Assembly (NCBI GenBank): GCA_014804495.1
Contig: JAAUZS010000057.1
Span: 1 to 22,058 of the forward strand
Direction of reading: 5' to 3'
DNA: 22,058 nt
From: Lachnospiraceae bacterium
GTDB taxonomy: Bacteria; Bacillota; Clostridia; Lachnospirales; Lachnospiraceae
Position numbers and translations under genes: made by a program. Below, one piece after another: positions 8,188 to 15,823 of this stretch (the stretch's first letter is position 1; the number at the start of each line of letters is the position of its first letter). Under the pieces are notes generated by a model. That model saw only the letters and a list, made by a program, of their open reading frames with translations, was not told where the DNA came from and ran no database searches.

Positions 8188-9207
8188 CTAGAATTGCCTC
8201 AAAAACCTCACATCATTCTCATAAAGAAGTCTCATATCGTCAATCTCATATTTAAGCAATGCGATACGTTCCAACCCGATTCCAAATGCAAATCCTGTAT
8301 ATTTTTCCGGATCTATTTTGCTCATACGCAGTACATTCGGATGAACCATGCCGCATCCTAATATCTCAATCCAGCCGGAGCCTTTACAGAAACGACATCC
8401 GCTTCCGCCGCATTTAAAGCAGCTTACATCCATCTCGGCACTAGGCTCTGTGAAGTTAAAATGGTGCGGTCTGAACTTTACCTTCGTTTCTTCCCCGAAC
8501 AGCTCCTTTGCAAACTCTGCTAAAGTGCCCTTTAAATCTGCAAACGTAATATGTTTATCAATTACAAGACCCTCTATCTGATGGAAAGAAGGCGAATGTG
8601 TCGCATCAACTTCATCAGAACGGAATACCCTTCCTGGTGCAAGCATACGGATAGGCAGCTTTCCTTTTTCCATCTCATGCACCTGCGTACCCGAAGTCTG
8701 GGTGCGAAGTAAAAAGTCACCATTAATATAGAACGTGTCCTGTTCATCCTTTGCAGGATGGTCTGCCGGAATATTCAGGGCTTCAAAATTATAGTAATCT
8801 GTCTCGATTTCAGGACCTTCCACTACCTCATAACCCATACCGACGAAGATTCTTTCTACCTCTTCCATGGCAATCGTATTCGGGTGGCGATGCCCTATTG
8901 TATTCTTTTTGGCAGGCAGTGTTACATCGATTACTTCTGCTTTCATCTGAGCTTCCCTTGCCGCTTTTTCCATCTTGGCGATTGCAGTCTCAAGAATACC
9001 CTCAATCTGCTCCCGAGTTTCATTCACCAGTTGTCCTACCTTCGGTCTATCCTCCGGTGCAACATCTTTCATGCTTTTTAATACGCTTGTCAGTTCTCCC
9101 TTTTTACCCAAAAAATTGACACGCACCTCATTCAATTTCTCCAAAGCATCACTTGACTCAATCTGACGCAGTGCTTCGGCTTTAATCTGTTCCAGCTTCT
9201 CTTTCAT
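8188..9207 (-). CDS. pheS: Phenylalanyl-tRNA synthetase alpha subunit
   Basis: The 339-residue catalytic subunit attaches phenylalanine to tRNA(Phe). The N-terminal coiled-coil arm that contacts tRNA covers roughly residues 1-85. The class II catalytic core follows with GHRHPNT, an FRSDEVDATHSPSFHQIEG segment (motif 2) and GFGIGLERIALLKY-like motif 3 (here FAFGIGLERIALLKYEIDD). Two Cys pairs in FKCGGSGCRFC suggest a structural metal knuckle, as in many Firmicute PheS. An upstream in-frame ATG at 9223-9225 has no ribosome binding site, whereas AAAGGA lies about 9-10 bases before the ATG at 9205-9207. That start also gives the usual family length. Regulation is by the T-box directly upstream. 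Confidence 0.96.
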   Translation of the reverse strand: MKEKLEQIKAEALRQIESSDALEKLNEVRVNFLGKKGELTSVLKSMKDVAPEDRPKVGQLVNETREQIEGILETAIAKMEKAAREAQMKAEVIDVTLPAKKNTIGHRHPNTIAMEEVERIFVGMGYEVVEGPEIETDYYNFEALNIPADHPAKDEQDTFYINGDFLLRTQTSGTQVHEMEKGKLPIRMLAPGRVFRSDEVDATHSPSFHQIEGLVIDKHITFADLKGTLAEFAKELFGEETKVKFRPHHFNFTEPSAEMDVSCFKCGGSGCRFCKGSGWIEILGCGMVHPNVLRMSKIDPEKYTGFAFGIGLERIALLKYEIDDMRLLYENDVRFLRQF

Positions 9208-9236
9208 GCTCTCTTTTCCTTTCATAATTTTTCGTT

Positions 9237-9270
9237 AAAAAATCCCATGTGCTTATACAACACATGGGAC
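9237..9270 (-). terminator. T-box-controlled intrinsic terminator before pheS
   Basis: On the minus strand CCCATGTG (9268-9261) pairs perfectly with CACATGGG (9251-9244) around a 9-base loop and is followed by A then six T. Its 5' flank adjoins the T-box motif, as expected for a structure that competes with the antiterminator. Confidence 0.92.
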
Positions 9271-9520
9271 GAAATAATCCGCGGTACCACCCAAATTTCC
9301 TGTCCATCTACAACTAAAAAAGAACAGACTCTCTACGCGTAACGTGCTCTTTACGTCTCAAGCTACTGAACCATATATGTATCATACGGCCTTTCACCCA
9401 AGCAGCTCCGGCGGGAAATTCGGGACACTATCTGAACTTAAGGAAGCTTGCAGCCGATGACTTCCTCTCTCTGTAAGAAAATACTACCCTACTGACACCT
9501 TCATAGCCTTTTGTTTATTT
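9237..9520 (-). promoter_or_regulatory. T-box leader (phenylalanine) controlling pheS-pheT
   Basis: The leader RNA upstream of pheS carries the hallmark T-box sequence GGGTGGTACCGCGG (minus strand, plus positions 9279-9292), which binds the free acceptor end of uncharged tRNA. The 5' part has the conserved AGAGAGGAAG (9461-9473 region) of Stem I. A UUC triplet within GAATTTC (specifier candidate at 9415-9417) fits phenylalanine, although I did not fold Stem I to prove that it sits in the specifier loop. The leader ends in an intrinsic terminator at 9237-9270. By the known mechanism, uncharged tRNA(Phe) stabilises the antiterminator and allows reading into pheST. The 5' boundary is inferred from the promoter at 9527-9555. 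Confidence 0.93.
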
Positions 9521-9526
9521 CACTTT

Positions 9527-9555
9527 ATTCTAATGAGTTTTGCCCGACTTGTCAA
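9527..9555 (-). promoter_or_regulatory. Sigma-A promoter for the pheS T-box transcript
   Basis: On the minus strand a consensus TTGACA (plus 9550-9555) is followed after exactly 17 bases by TAGAAT (9527-9532). Initiation would be near 9520, just upstream of the T-box leader. The element overlaps the last codons and the stop of the upstream yihY-like gene (stop at 9530-9532). Confidence 0.75.
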
Positions 9556-10387
9556 GCCATCCGAATAAAAATTTATATACAGGTCCAAAATAGCGGTTAA
9601 TGTGCGCACCAATCAAAAGTATGTACATCACCATATAAAAATAAAACATCAAAATGACCACAGTAGTCAAACTTCCATATGTGCCAAACCCATTAAAGTT
9701 CTCAACGTATGCAGCAAAAACATAAGATGCAATACTCCATACTACTGCTGAAAAAACAGCACCCGGAAGCTGCTTCTTATATTTCAGTTTAACGGCCGGC
9801 ACGAAAGAATATATGAGCGCAAAAATCAAGGTCAGTATCAACCATGAGAATATGAATCTAAAGTGCATAATGAACTGTACGATAACCTGTAACTGTGGAA
9901 AATCCTTAAGCGCCACATTGACTATGACATTACCGAATACCATGACGAAAACGGCAAGAATGATTGCAATTAACATTATAACCGTATAAAAGCATGCAAC
10001 CAGACGAAGCAGCAGATAGTTTCGCTTCTCTTCTATATCGTTCACTTCATTGAGCCCCCGTATCAGCGCAAGCATAGCTTTTGCAGCTGACCAGATGGCT
10101 ACAATGGCAAATATCGTAATAGTTCCTGTAGATTTTGAATATACATCATATACCACTTTTACTACGAAATCGTCTATGGCATTGGGTAAAACCCTCATGA
10201 TAGCCGTTATCAGATTTTCCGCAGTCAATGTTGTAAACGGCAAAATCGCGCATAACGCCATTAACAACGGAACAAGTGACAAAAACAGAAAGAATGCAGA
10301 GCTTGCTGCAAACGCGCTTATGTTTTTGCGTGTCATCTGTTTGGAAAAATCTCTGAAAATAAAATATAACCTGACTATTGTTTTCAT
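9530..10387 (-). CDS. YihY/BrkB family integral membrane protein
   Basis: The 285-residue product is a polytopic membrane protein of the YihY/virulence-factor-BrkB family, formerly and wrongly called RNase BN. Its transport or structural role is not settled. About six hydrophobic segments are visible, near residues 28-50, 90-110, 128-158, 175-197, 208-228 and 240-262. Family-type motifs are SAFFLFLSLVP (30-40), the WSAAKAMLALIRGLNEV stretch (99-115) and YGSLTTVVILMFYFYMVMYILLIGAHIN (237-264 region). The frame could start at a GTG at 10417, but AGGGGTG lies about 6 bases before the ATG at 10385-10387, which also begins the conserved part. It follows the SpoIID-family gene by 35 bases, so the two may share a transcript. 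Its last codons encode the pheS promoter. Confidence 0.9.
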   Translation of the reverse strand: MKTIVRLYFIFRDFSKQMTRKNISAFAASSAFFLFLSLVPLLMALCAILPFTTLTAENLITAIMRVLPNAIDDFVVKVVYDVYSKSTGTITIFAIVAIWSAAKAMLALIRGLNEVNDIEEKRNYLLLRLVACFYTVIMLIAIILAVFVMVFGNVIVNVALKDFPQLQVIVQFIMHFRFIFSWLILTLIFALIYSFVPAVKLKYKKQLPGAVFSAVVWSIASYVFAAYVENFNGFGTYGSLTTVVILMFYFYMVMYILLIGAHINRYFGPVYKFLFGWLDKSGKTH

Positions 10388-10422
10388 TCTTACACCCCTG
10401 CATATCTCAAGCCGCACTTGCT

Positions 10423-12699
10423 TTAACTATTTACCTCGCAGTCAGAAAAGAAACTCTTAAGTATTTCCGTGTAGCCATATCCCCGGTTTCCCATCTCTTT
10501 GGCGCAATTTTGTGACATGCCAACGCCATGTCCGTAACCACCGCCAACCAGAGTATATCCTACCATATCTTCACCCGTTTTGTCAGCATTTATTATTAAA
10601 AATGCACTTGGCAGAAACTTTCCTGTCGCTACACTGCTTCCATCCTGCCTGATAACCTTGCTTTCTTCGTTACATAAAATACGCCGTATATTATATTCTG
10701 AAATTACCTTTATAACTTCCTTGCTTCCGGTAATAATCATTTCATCAGCTATACCGCCTGCACCTCTTTTACTTATTTGAATATCCTTAAGTTTCCCTAT
10801 TTCTTCTATTTCTTCCGATACGTAATAGTACTCTCCCTCTTTACCTTTTCTTACAAGAATCAGCGATGCATTGACATTATATCGCTCCTTAATTCTTTCT
10901 AACAGCGCTGCTGTATCTATCTGTTCTACTTCATACTGCCACCTGTACCACGGCTCATTACTTTCAAAATCAGCTTCGTCCGCACTGCAAATATATGCAG
11001 CAAAATTTTCTTCCTGCTCCATCTCTTCTGCACTCTGCGAAATCTGACTGCCTTCCTTTGGCTCAAGCTTTCCTGCCTGAATATATTCTATCGCCTGTCC
11101 ATTTCCGGTTTTCCATATATTAGTATCCGTACCGTAACCGCAGGAAGTTGAATAATAATAATTTTCCGCAAGTTCACCCTGATGGTACAGTACCATCCCG
11201 CTTGTTTCCTTTACTGCCGTAGTCGTTGCGGAATTCTCTGCAATATTATGATAGACCTGATAGGATGTAGTATCATCCAGGTGTGCACCGAATGCAGGCA
11301 GTCCGGCATGCAATATGAATCTGGCTGCATAGGTTCTGGCACATACCGCCTGAGCTTTCAATGCCTCGATAGGATAATATGACGGCATCTCACTCGGCAC
11401 CACTGCATATAAATATTCCTCTAACGGCAGTTCATTTATAATCACCATTCCCTGGGCTGTCTTATAGAATTCCAGACTTCCCCTGTATAAATTATTTTCC
11501 TTAGCCACACCCTCTATGTCCAGTTTGACCATGTCAGTCAGTGCTGCGCTCTGAAATGAAATTCTTTCACCTTCTTTCATTTCATCTGCCTTTATTCCGG
11601 TCTGCTGTCCATCCACTGTAACAACCGCCTCGTCATAATAGTAACTTCCGTTTCCGGTATTTTTAAGCAGCACACGGATTTGGTCTGTTTCACCTTCTCT
11701 GGAAACAAGGGCGGCGCAGATTTTATCATTCCATACGACAAAATCCGTATAGTCATATCCAATCATCAAATCTGATTTTTTCTTAGATTCAAGCGTACCG
11801 TATAACTTATATATCTCTAAATTATCTTCTGTTTCATATGTGCCGTATCCTTCTATTTCTATTGAACCATCAGATACACTTAGCAGTTTACCGCGGATTT
11901 TATCCGGTTTCTGCTGTTGTTTTATGAGTATACCATTCTCAAACGTAAGATCAGCAATGCTCTCTCTTACTGCCGCCCTGGCCACATCTGAATCAGACGG
12001 TATGGTAAAAGCAATTTGATGATAAAAACACTCCATTAATGTTCCATTTCCACTTTCAGAATCACTTCCGTTATTTATTTCCATTACCCATACATTTTCC
12101 AGAATTGTTTCTTCAGGCAGCACTCGTGTACAGGTAAGAAGCTGTTCTCCCTTAACATAAACCTCTTCCTTAGAAAATGCCGCATCCTTAAATGACGAAG
12201 ACAAGTATTCATACTCACCGTTCTGGGTATATAGCTTCCTGTTTTGCTCATCTACTTTTATAATGAACACCGTCGTCTTCCATATAGAAGAATCTGTATC
12301 AAGATATGCCAGCATAAATTTATATGCCTCGTACCAGTCTTCCTTCATAAATATGTAAGAATCCTCATATTTTTCTGCAAACTCAGGAATATCCATATCC
12401 GAGCCGCCTATTTGTTCGTATATGCTTCTATACTGTCCGTATGTAAGTTCACTCTGTTCTGCGTCCGTACTTTCCGATGCCATTTCCGCTCCATTATCAG
12501 ATTCTTCAAACTCTATCGATACTCCCAACGCCTGAATCAGTATACATACATCTTCTATGCTTATTCCTTCTCCCTGCGGCGTTTCCTTTTTTGTCTCAAG
12601 GCCGCTCAGCCAAATCATAAAAAGAATTGCCATTCCCGCCAGAATACATAGCAATTTCATTAAATTTTTTATGTCTCTGCTTTTCAGATTTCTATTCAT
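10423..12699 (-). CDS. Long SpoIID/LytB-domain cell-wall protein
   Basis: The 758-residue product has one N-terminal membrane segment (residues about 14-33) and is otherwise predicted to be outside the membrane. Residues about 405-530 and 715-750 match the SpoIID/LytB domain: LPLEEYLYAVVPSEMPSYYPIEALKAQAV (424-452 region), with the Glu of PSEMP in the position of the lytic transglycosylase catalytic Glu, ARTYA (454-458), and GGGYGHGVGMSQ (719-730). SpoIID cleaves peptidoglycan during engulfment in sporulation. Here the canonical protein (about 340 residues) is doubled by a roughly 370-residue N-terminal region I do not recognise and by a 180-residue insertion (about 535-715). AAGGGAG is present but about 15 bases from the ATG, so translation may be weak. 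It could be a vegetative wall enzyme rather than SpoIID itself. Confidence 0.85.
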   Translation of the reverse strand: MNRNLKSRDIKNLMKLLCILAGMAILFMIWLSGLETKKETPQGEGISIEDVCILIQALGVSIEFEESDNGAEMASESTDAEQSELTYGQYRSIYEQIGGSDMDIPEFAEKYEDSYIFMKEDWYEAYKFMLAYLDTDSSIWKTTVFIIKVDEQNRKLYTQNGEYEYLSSSFKDAAFSKEEVYVKGEQLLTCTRVLPEETILENVWVMEINNGSDSESGNGTLMECFYHQIAFTIPSDSDVARAAVRESIADLTFENGILIKQQQKPDKIRGKLLSVSDGSIEIEGYGTYETEDNLEIYKLYGTLESKKKSDLMIGYDYTDFVVWNDKICAALVSREGETDQIRVLLKNTGNGSYYYDEAVVTVDGQQTGIKADEMKEGERISFQSAALTDMVKLDIEGVAKENNLYRGSLEFYKTAQGMVIINELPLEEYLYAVVPSEMPSYYPIEALKAQAVCARTYAARFILHAGLPAFGAHLDDTTSYQVYHNIAENSATTTAVKETSGMVLYHQGELAENYYYSTSCGYGTDTNIWKTGNGQAIEYIQAGKLEPKEGSQISQSAEEMEQEENFAAYICSADEADFESNEPWYRWQYEVEQIDTAALLERIKERYNVNASLILVRKGKEGEYYYVSEEIEEIGKLKDIQISKRGAGGIADEMIITGSKEVIKVISEYNIRRILCNEESKVIRQDGSSVATGKFLPSAFLIINADKTGEDMVGYTLVGGGYGHGVGMSQNCAKEMGNRGYGYTEILKSFFSDCEVNS

Positions 12700-12805
12700 T
12701 AACTAAATAAAATTCTCCCTTCTCAACCAGCAAATTTACCCTGACCACACTTTTTATATATTATGTGTATGTATGACAGAAAATGCACTTCTTAAATAGT
12801 TAATA

Positions 12806-12830
12806 AAAAGCAGCCATTATAGCTGCTTTT
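12806..12830 (-). terminator. Intrinsic terminator of the 6S RNA gene
   Basis: AAAAGCAGC (12806-12814) and GCTGCTTTT (12822-12830) form a perfect 9-bp stem with a 7-base loop. Read on the minus strand it ends in five T, just downstream of the 6S RNA. Confidence 0.85.
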
Positions 12831-12869
12831 ACTATCAGATGCGGCTCGCACATAAGACACTTCTTTTAC

Positions 12870-13061
12870 ATACCCCCGAAATGCCGGATCTTGTATTTTG
12901 ACTCCTAGCAACAGCTAGGTGGGTAACCGCAATCACGCTTCTGCCTTCCCCTGCACAAAGTCCGTAATGACCGAGGGCTTGACATCCACATGAAGATATA
13001 GGAATCCCGTTTAAAGTAACTGTAGGTTCAAAATAACAAGAATTATCGAACATTCCAGGTT
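12870..13061 (-). ncRNA. ssrS: 6S RNA
   Basis: A minus-strand RNA of about 190 bases has the 6S architecture. The 5' CCTGGAATG (13059-13051) pairs over nine positions (with G-U pairs) with the 3' CATTTCGGG (12883-12875) as the terminal closing stem. Inside are the Firmicute-type conserved segments TTTTGAACCTACA, TTTAAACGGGATTCCT, CATTACGGACTTTGTGCAGG and GGTTACCCACCTAG. The middle supplies the open bubble that mimics a melted promoter. By family knowledge 6S RNA sequesters the housekeeping RNA polymerase holoenzyme in stationary phase and is copied into product RNA on outgrowth. A promoter with a perfect TATAAT lies immediately upstream and a terminator downstream. A 72-codon frame on the same strand is incidental. 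Ends are estimates to within several bases. Confidence 0.9.
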
Positions 13062-13067
13062 AATTCC

Positions 13068-13096
13068 ATTATATCCAATATGAAGTTAAAATACAA
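13068..13096 (-). promoter_or_regulatory. Promoter of the 6S RNA gene
   Basis: On the minus strand a perfect TATAAT (13068-13073) follows TTGTAT (13091-13096) with 17 bases between. Initiation near 13061 would start the RNA directly at its closing stem. Confidence 0.7.
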
Positions 13097-13165
13097 CAAA
13101 AGAAACCTTTTTATTAAAAGTTTTTATAATATTTATTAAGATTTCTTTAAACTTATCGCATCTTA

Positions 13166-13194
13166 TTGAACCTATGCATTTATCAAGTTATAAT
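13166..13194 (+). promoter_or_regulatory. Promoter for the acyltransferase gene
   Basis: TTGAAC (13166-13171) and a perfect TATAAT (13189-13194) are separated by exactly 17 bases. The predicted start site near 13201 leaves a leader of about 64 bases before the chosen start codon. Confidence 0.65.
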
Positions 13195-13264
13195 CAAATG
13201 TAATATCTTTGGAAACTATATAGGAGTCACCATAAATAATGCATAAATGAACCGAGGTCGGAAT

Positions 13265-14272
13265 ATGGACAACACCAACAAAAAAACTCTTATGAATAAG
13301 CGCGAGACAGACTGGTTTCGCGGAATTGCTGCGTTAATGGTGGTATTATCTCATTACGGTCATTGGTTGAAGGATATATTGTCATTAGAAGGTATGGCTG
13401 AAACTTTTTGTTTAGCTCTGACAAAACTGGGGATTTACGGCGTAGATATTTTTTTCCTTTTTTCAGGATATGCCATGGTAAAATCCCTCGGTAACAGGAA
13501 AATGAACTGGCAGTTTATATGGAAAAGGATAAAGAATGTATTTATTCCATATATAATCGTAATAGGCGTCATTGAACTGCTTTCCGGAAACCTGACTTCA
13601 ATTCATGAGTTCTGGCTTTTTATAAGCGGTTATAAATACTGGTATATGTGCATATTATTCATATTTTATATAGGATTTATAGTTATCTATGCAATAATCC
13701 GGGTTAAAGGAATCAGAGTAATAGCTTTTTGTGTTTTCACATATGCTTTATGCTATAAGCTTTATCAATATGAGATGTCCCCATTCTGGTATGTATCTAA
13801 TATCGCTTTCGCTATAGGCATAATCGCAGGTGAATATGAAGATACAGCCAAAAAGATTGTTGACAAGGTGTGGATTCCTATGACTGTTCTACTGTCAATC
13901 GGCATGGCATTTGTCATAAAATGGGGACTGGAAGGCGGCGTCAATTGGGGCGGAAAACCCGAAGATTATCAGATATGGGTGCAAATCGGCGCGACTGTTA
14001 TCTGGACTCTGCTTATATTGATTCTTGCCTCAAAATGCCGTATAAAGGAAGTTATATTTACCTTTTTGGGTAGGCATTCCCTTTACATATATCTTACGCA
14101 TGTGTTTGTAGCAATGAGATGCATAAATTTCTCTAAAATTGATTCTATATCGGTCAGATTCATAATAAGTCCGATATGCATTGTTTTTGTGGCGTTTTTA
14201 TGTAATCTGATTATATCCGGCATGTGGAAGTTAATTTCCATGTCAGCCTCTATAATAAAGAAATATAAATAA
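13265..14272 (+). CDS. Acyltransferase-3 family integral membrane protein
   Basis: The 335-residue product is an acyltransferase-3 (AT3) membrane protein. This family moves acetyl or other acyl groups across the membrane to modify surface polysaccharides, peptidoglycan or lipids. About ten hydrophobic segments are visible. The signature near the N-terminus is DWFRGIAALMVVLSHYGHW (16-34), with Arg and His in the family's active-site positions, followed by VDIFFLFSGYAM (60-71). A late FLGRHSLYIYLTH (268-280) is also family-typical. The frame begins at 13247, but only the ATG at 13265 has a spaced ribosome site (CGAGG, 7 bases), so it is chosen; the upstream ATG remains possible. There is no fused extracytoplasmic SGNH domain, yet the next gene encodes one, 129 bases downstream. 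The substrate is unknown. Confidence 0.88.
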   Translation: MDNTNKKTLMNKRETDWFRGIAALMVVLSHYGHWLKDILSLEGMAETFCLALTKLGIYGVDIFFLFSGYAMVKSLGNRKMNWQFIWKRIKNVFIPYIIVIGVIELLSGNLTSIHEFWLFISGYKYWYMCILFIFYIGFIVIYAIIRVKGIRVIAFCVFTYALCYKLYQYEMSPFWYVSNIAFAIGIIAGEYEDTAKKIVDKVWIPMTVLLSIGMAFVIKWGLEGGVNWGGKPEDYQIWVQIGATVIWTLLILILASKCRIKEVIFTFLGRHSLYIYLTHVFVAMRCINFSKIDSISVRFIISPICIVFVAFLCNLIISGMWKLISMSASIIKKYK

Positions 14273-14333
14273 CTTGTATTCCAATATGAAAATTTTGGGT
14301 TCATTTTAAAATTCCTCTTTCGCACTATTTTGC

Positions 14334-14377
14334 TTGCATAATATCAATTTACACTGTATACTTTATCATGCAATAAT
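14334..14377 (+). promoter_or_regulatory. Candidate promoter(s) for the SGNH lipoprotein gene
   Basis: Two overlapping candidates occur. TTGCAT (14334-14339) with TATACT (14357-14362) has 17 bases of spacing, and TTTACA (14348-14353) with AATAAT (14372-14377) has 18. Either would let the lipoprotein gene be read independently of the acyltransferase gene. No terminator is visible between the two genes. Confidence 0.4.
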
Positions 14378-14401
14378 ACTAGAAAAAGGAGAATATACCA
14401 A

Positions 14402-15688
14402 ATGAAAAAAATATCATTGATTCTTACATTAACCCTCTCCCTCCTACTCTATGGATGCGGCAGCCAGGACGTCAATCATAATGGTGTCACATCTGTTTCA
14501 ACAGTTAAATCAGCTCTTTATGGCAATTCTGATGCACTTATTCAAGCGCAGGTTCAGTCAGGTAATGATCGACTGGAAGTAATTGCCAAAACCGATATCT
14601 CCGATACGGATTCTGATATTGAAATCACAGCATCGAACGATAATGACAATTTATATGTTAATAACAACGAAAATCAGAATGCCTCAGCAGATGCGGCAGA
14701 AGAAATCAAAACCGGATTTATCAAGTTTTCCGCCACAAATGAACATAATGTTTTGGGACACACGGTTAAAGAATACGAAGCGCCCAGAATAATGTATGTA
14801 ATTAACTCCGTGAACATAAGAAAAGGACCTTCGACAGCCTATGAAAAAGTCGGCACACTGAACAGCGGACAGGCAGTCATCGTACTTGGACAGGCAGATA
14901 CTAACTGGTACGAAATTGCTTACGGCGCAAATAATGAACTCAGGGGCTTTGTCAGTAATAAATATCTGAAAGAAAACAACATCGAAACCGCCATACCAAC
15001 GGATGATGCTTTTACGGCGTTACTGCAGAGTTTTCAGGCTCAGGGCATTACGCTTACAGAAGAACAGCTGAACGCGCTTATTGCTGCATGGGAAAGCATG
15101 CAGGCGGCTGCTAATACTCCCGTTCCTCAGACTCCTGCACAGCCAGCAACTCCCACAGTACCGGCAGTTCCCGAGACAGCTCTCATACCTGATGTAAGAA
15201 ATACCGCAGGATTAATTCTCGTGGGAGACTCCCGTTTCGTACAGATGCAGGAAAGCGTAGGCGCTAACTACTGTACATGGATTGCAGAAGGTGGCAAGGG
15301 ATATACATGGTTTGAAGAAAAAGCAATTCCACGTATTGATAACTGTGTAGGAAATGGTTCCAAAATATTAATAAACCTTGGTGTCAACGATACCGGAAAC
15401 CTTCAGAAATATATTACTCTTGTGAATGCAAAAGCCGCTGAATGGACAGCTTTGGGTGCAACCGTTTATTATGCTTCAGTAAATCCTGTTTGGGAAAACA
15501 GATATGTTACAGAGGAACAGGTAGTATATTTTAACACTCAGATGCAGAATAATCTGGCTCCCTATGTCCACTGGATAGACAGCCACACCTATCTTACTTC
15601 TGTCGGATATAAACTGGTAGACGGACTTCATTATAGCAAGGAAACCTATCAGGTTATATACGCTTACTTAATGAGCTGTATGTTGTAA
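14402..15688 (+). CDS. Lipoprotein with SH3b and SGNH-hydrolase domains
   Basis: The 428-residue product starts with a lipoprotein signal peptide and a lipobox ending LLYGC (Cys19), so it is probably anchored outside the membrane. Residues 20-125 are low-complexity and Asn/Asp-rich. Residues about 128-190 form a bacterial SH3 domain (INSVNIRKGPSTAYEKVGTL, then NWYEIAYG and GFVSNKYL), usually a wall-binding module. A Pro/Thr-rich linker (239-264) leads to an SGNH-type hydrolase: GDSR (275-278, nucleophile Ser277), LGVND (326-330, Asn of block III) and DGLHYS (407-412, Asp/His pair). SGNH enzymes are esterases or O-acyltransferases. AGGAG lies 10 bases before the ATG. Location after an AT3 gene suggests that it completes surface acyl transfer or removes acyl groups. 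The substrate is unknown. Confidence 0.87.
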   Translation: MKKISLILTLTLSLLLYGCGSQDVNHNGVTSVSTVKSALYGNSDALIQAQVQSGNDRLEVIAKTDISDTDSDIEITASNDNDNLYVNNNENQNASADAAEEIKTGFIKFSATNEHNVLGHTVKEYEAPRIMYVINSVNIRKGPSTAYEKVGTLNSGQAVIVLGQADTNWYEIAYGANNELRGFVSNKYLKENNIETAIPTDDAFTALLQSFQAQGITLTEEQLNALIAAWESMQAAANTPVPQTPAQPATPTVPAVPETALIPDVRNTAGLILVGDSRFVQMQESVGANYCTWIAEGGKGYTWFEEKAIPRIDNCVGNGSKILINLGVNDTGNLQKYITLVNAKAAEWTALGATVYYASVNPVWENRYVTEEQVVYFNTQMQNNLAPYVHWIDSHTYLTSVGYKLVDGLHYSKETYQVIYAYLMSCML

Positions 15689-15729
15689 AAGTACATATTG
15701 TTTAACTTGGATTATATTCATAACTTATA

Positions 15730-15786
15730 AAAAACGGAACTGTTGCTTTGTAGATTATTTATCTACTTTCGCAACAGTTCCTTTTA
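15730..15786. terminator. Strong bidirectional terminator between the SGNH lipoprotein gene and pckA
   Basis: GGAACTGTTGC (15736-15746) and GCAACAGTTCC (15771-15781) form a perfect 11-bp outer stem, enclosing an inner GTAGAT/ATCTAC hairpin (15750-15766). Read on plus it is followed by TTTT, and on minus by six T after one G, so it can end both convergent transcripts. Confidence 0.88.
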
Positions 15787-15823
15787 TTGCATTGGCTTTA
15801 TTAGTTTGCCAATATCAGTTTTA

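Noticed and set aside
12740..12790. A sigma-E-like CATACATA element upstream of the SpoIID-family gene
   Set aside because: It only partly matches the sigma-E -10, and I found no -35 at an acceptable distance.
12835..13053. A 72-codon minus-strand open frame
   Set aside because: It coincides with the 6S RNA gene, has no ribosome binding site and shows RNA-type conservation rather than a protein family.
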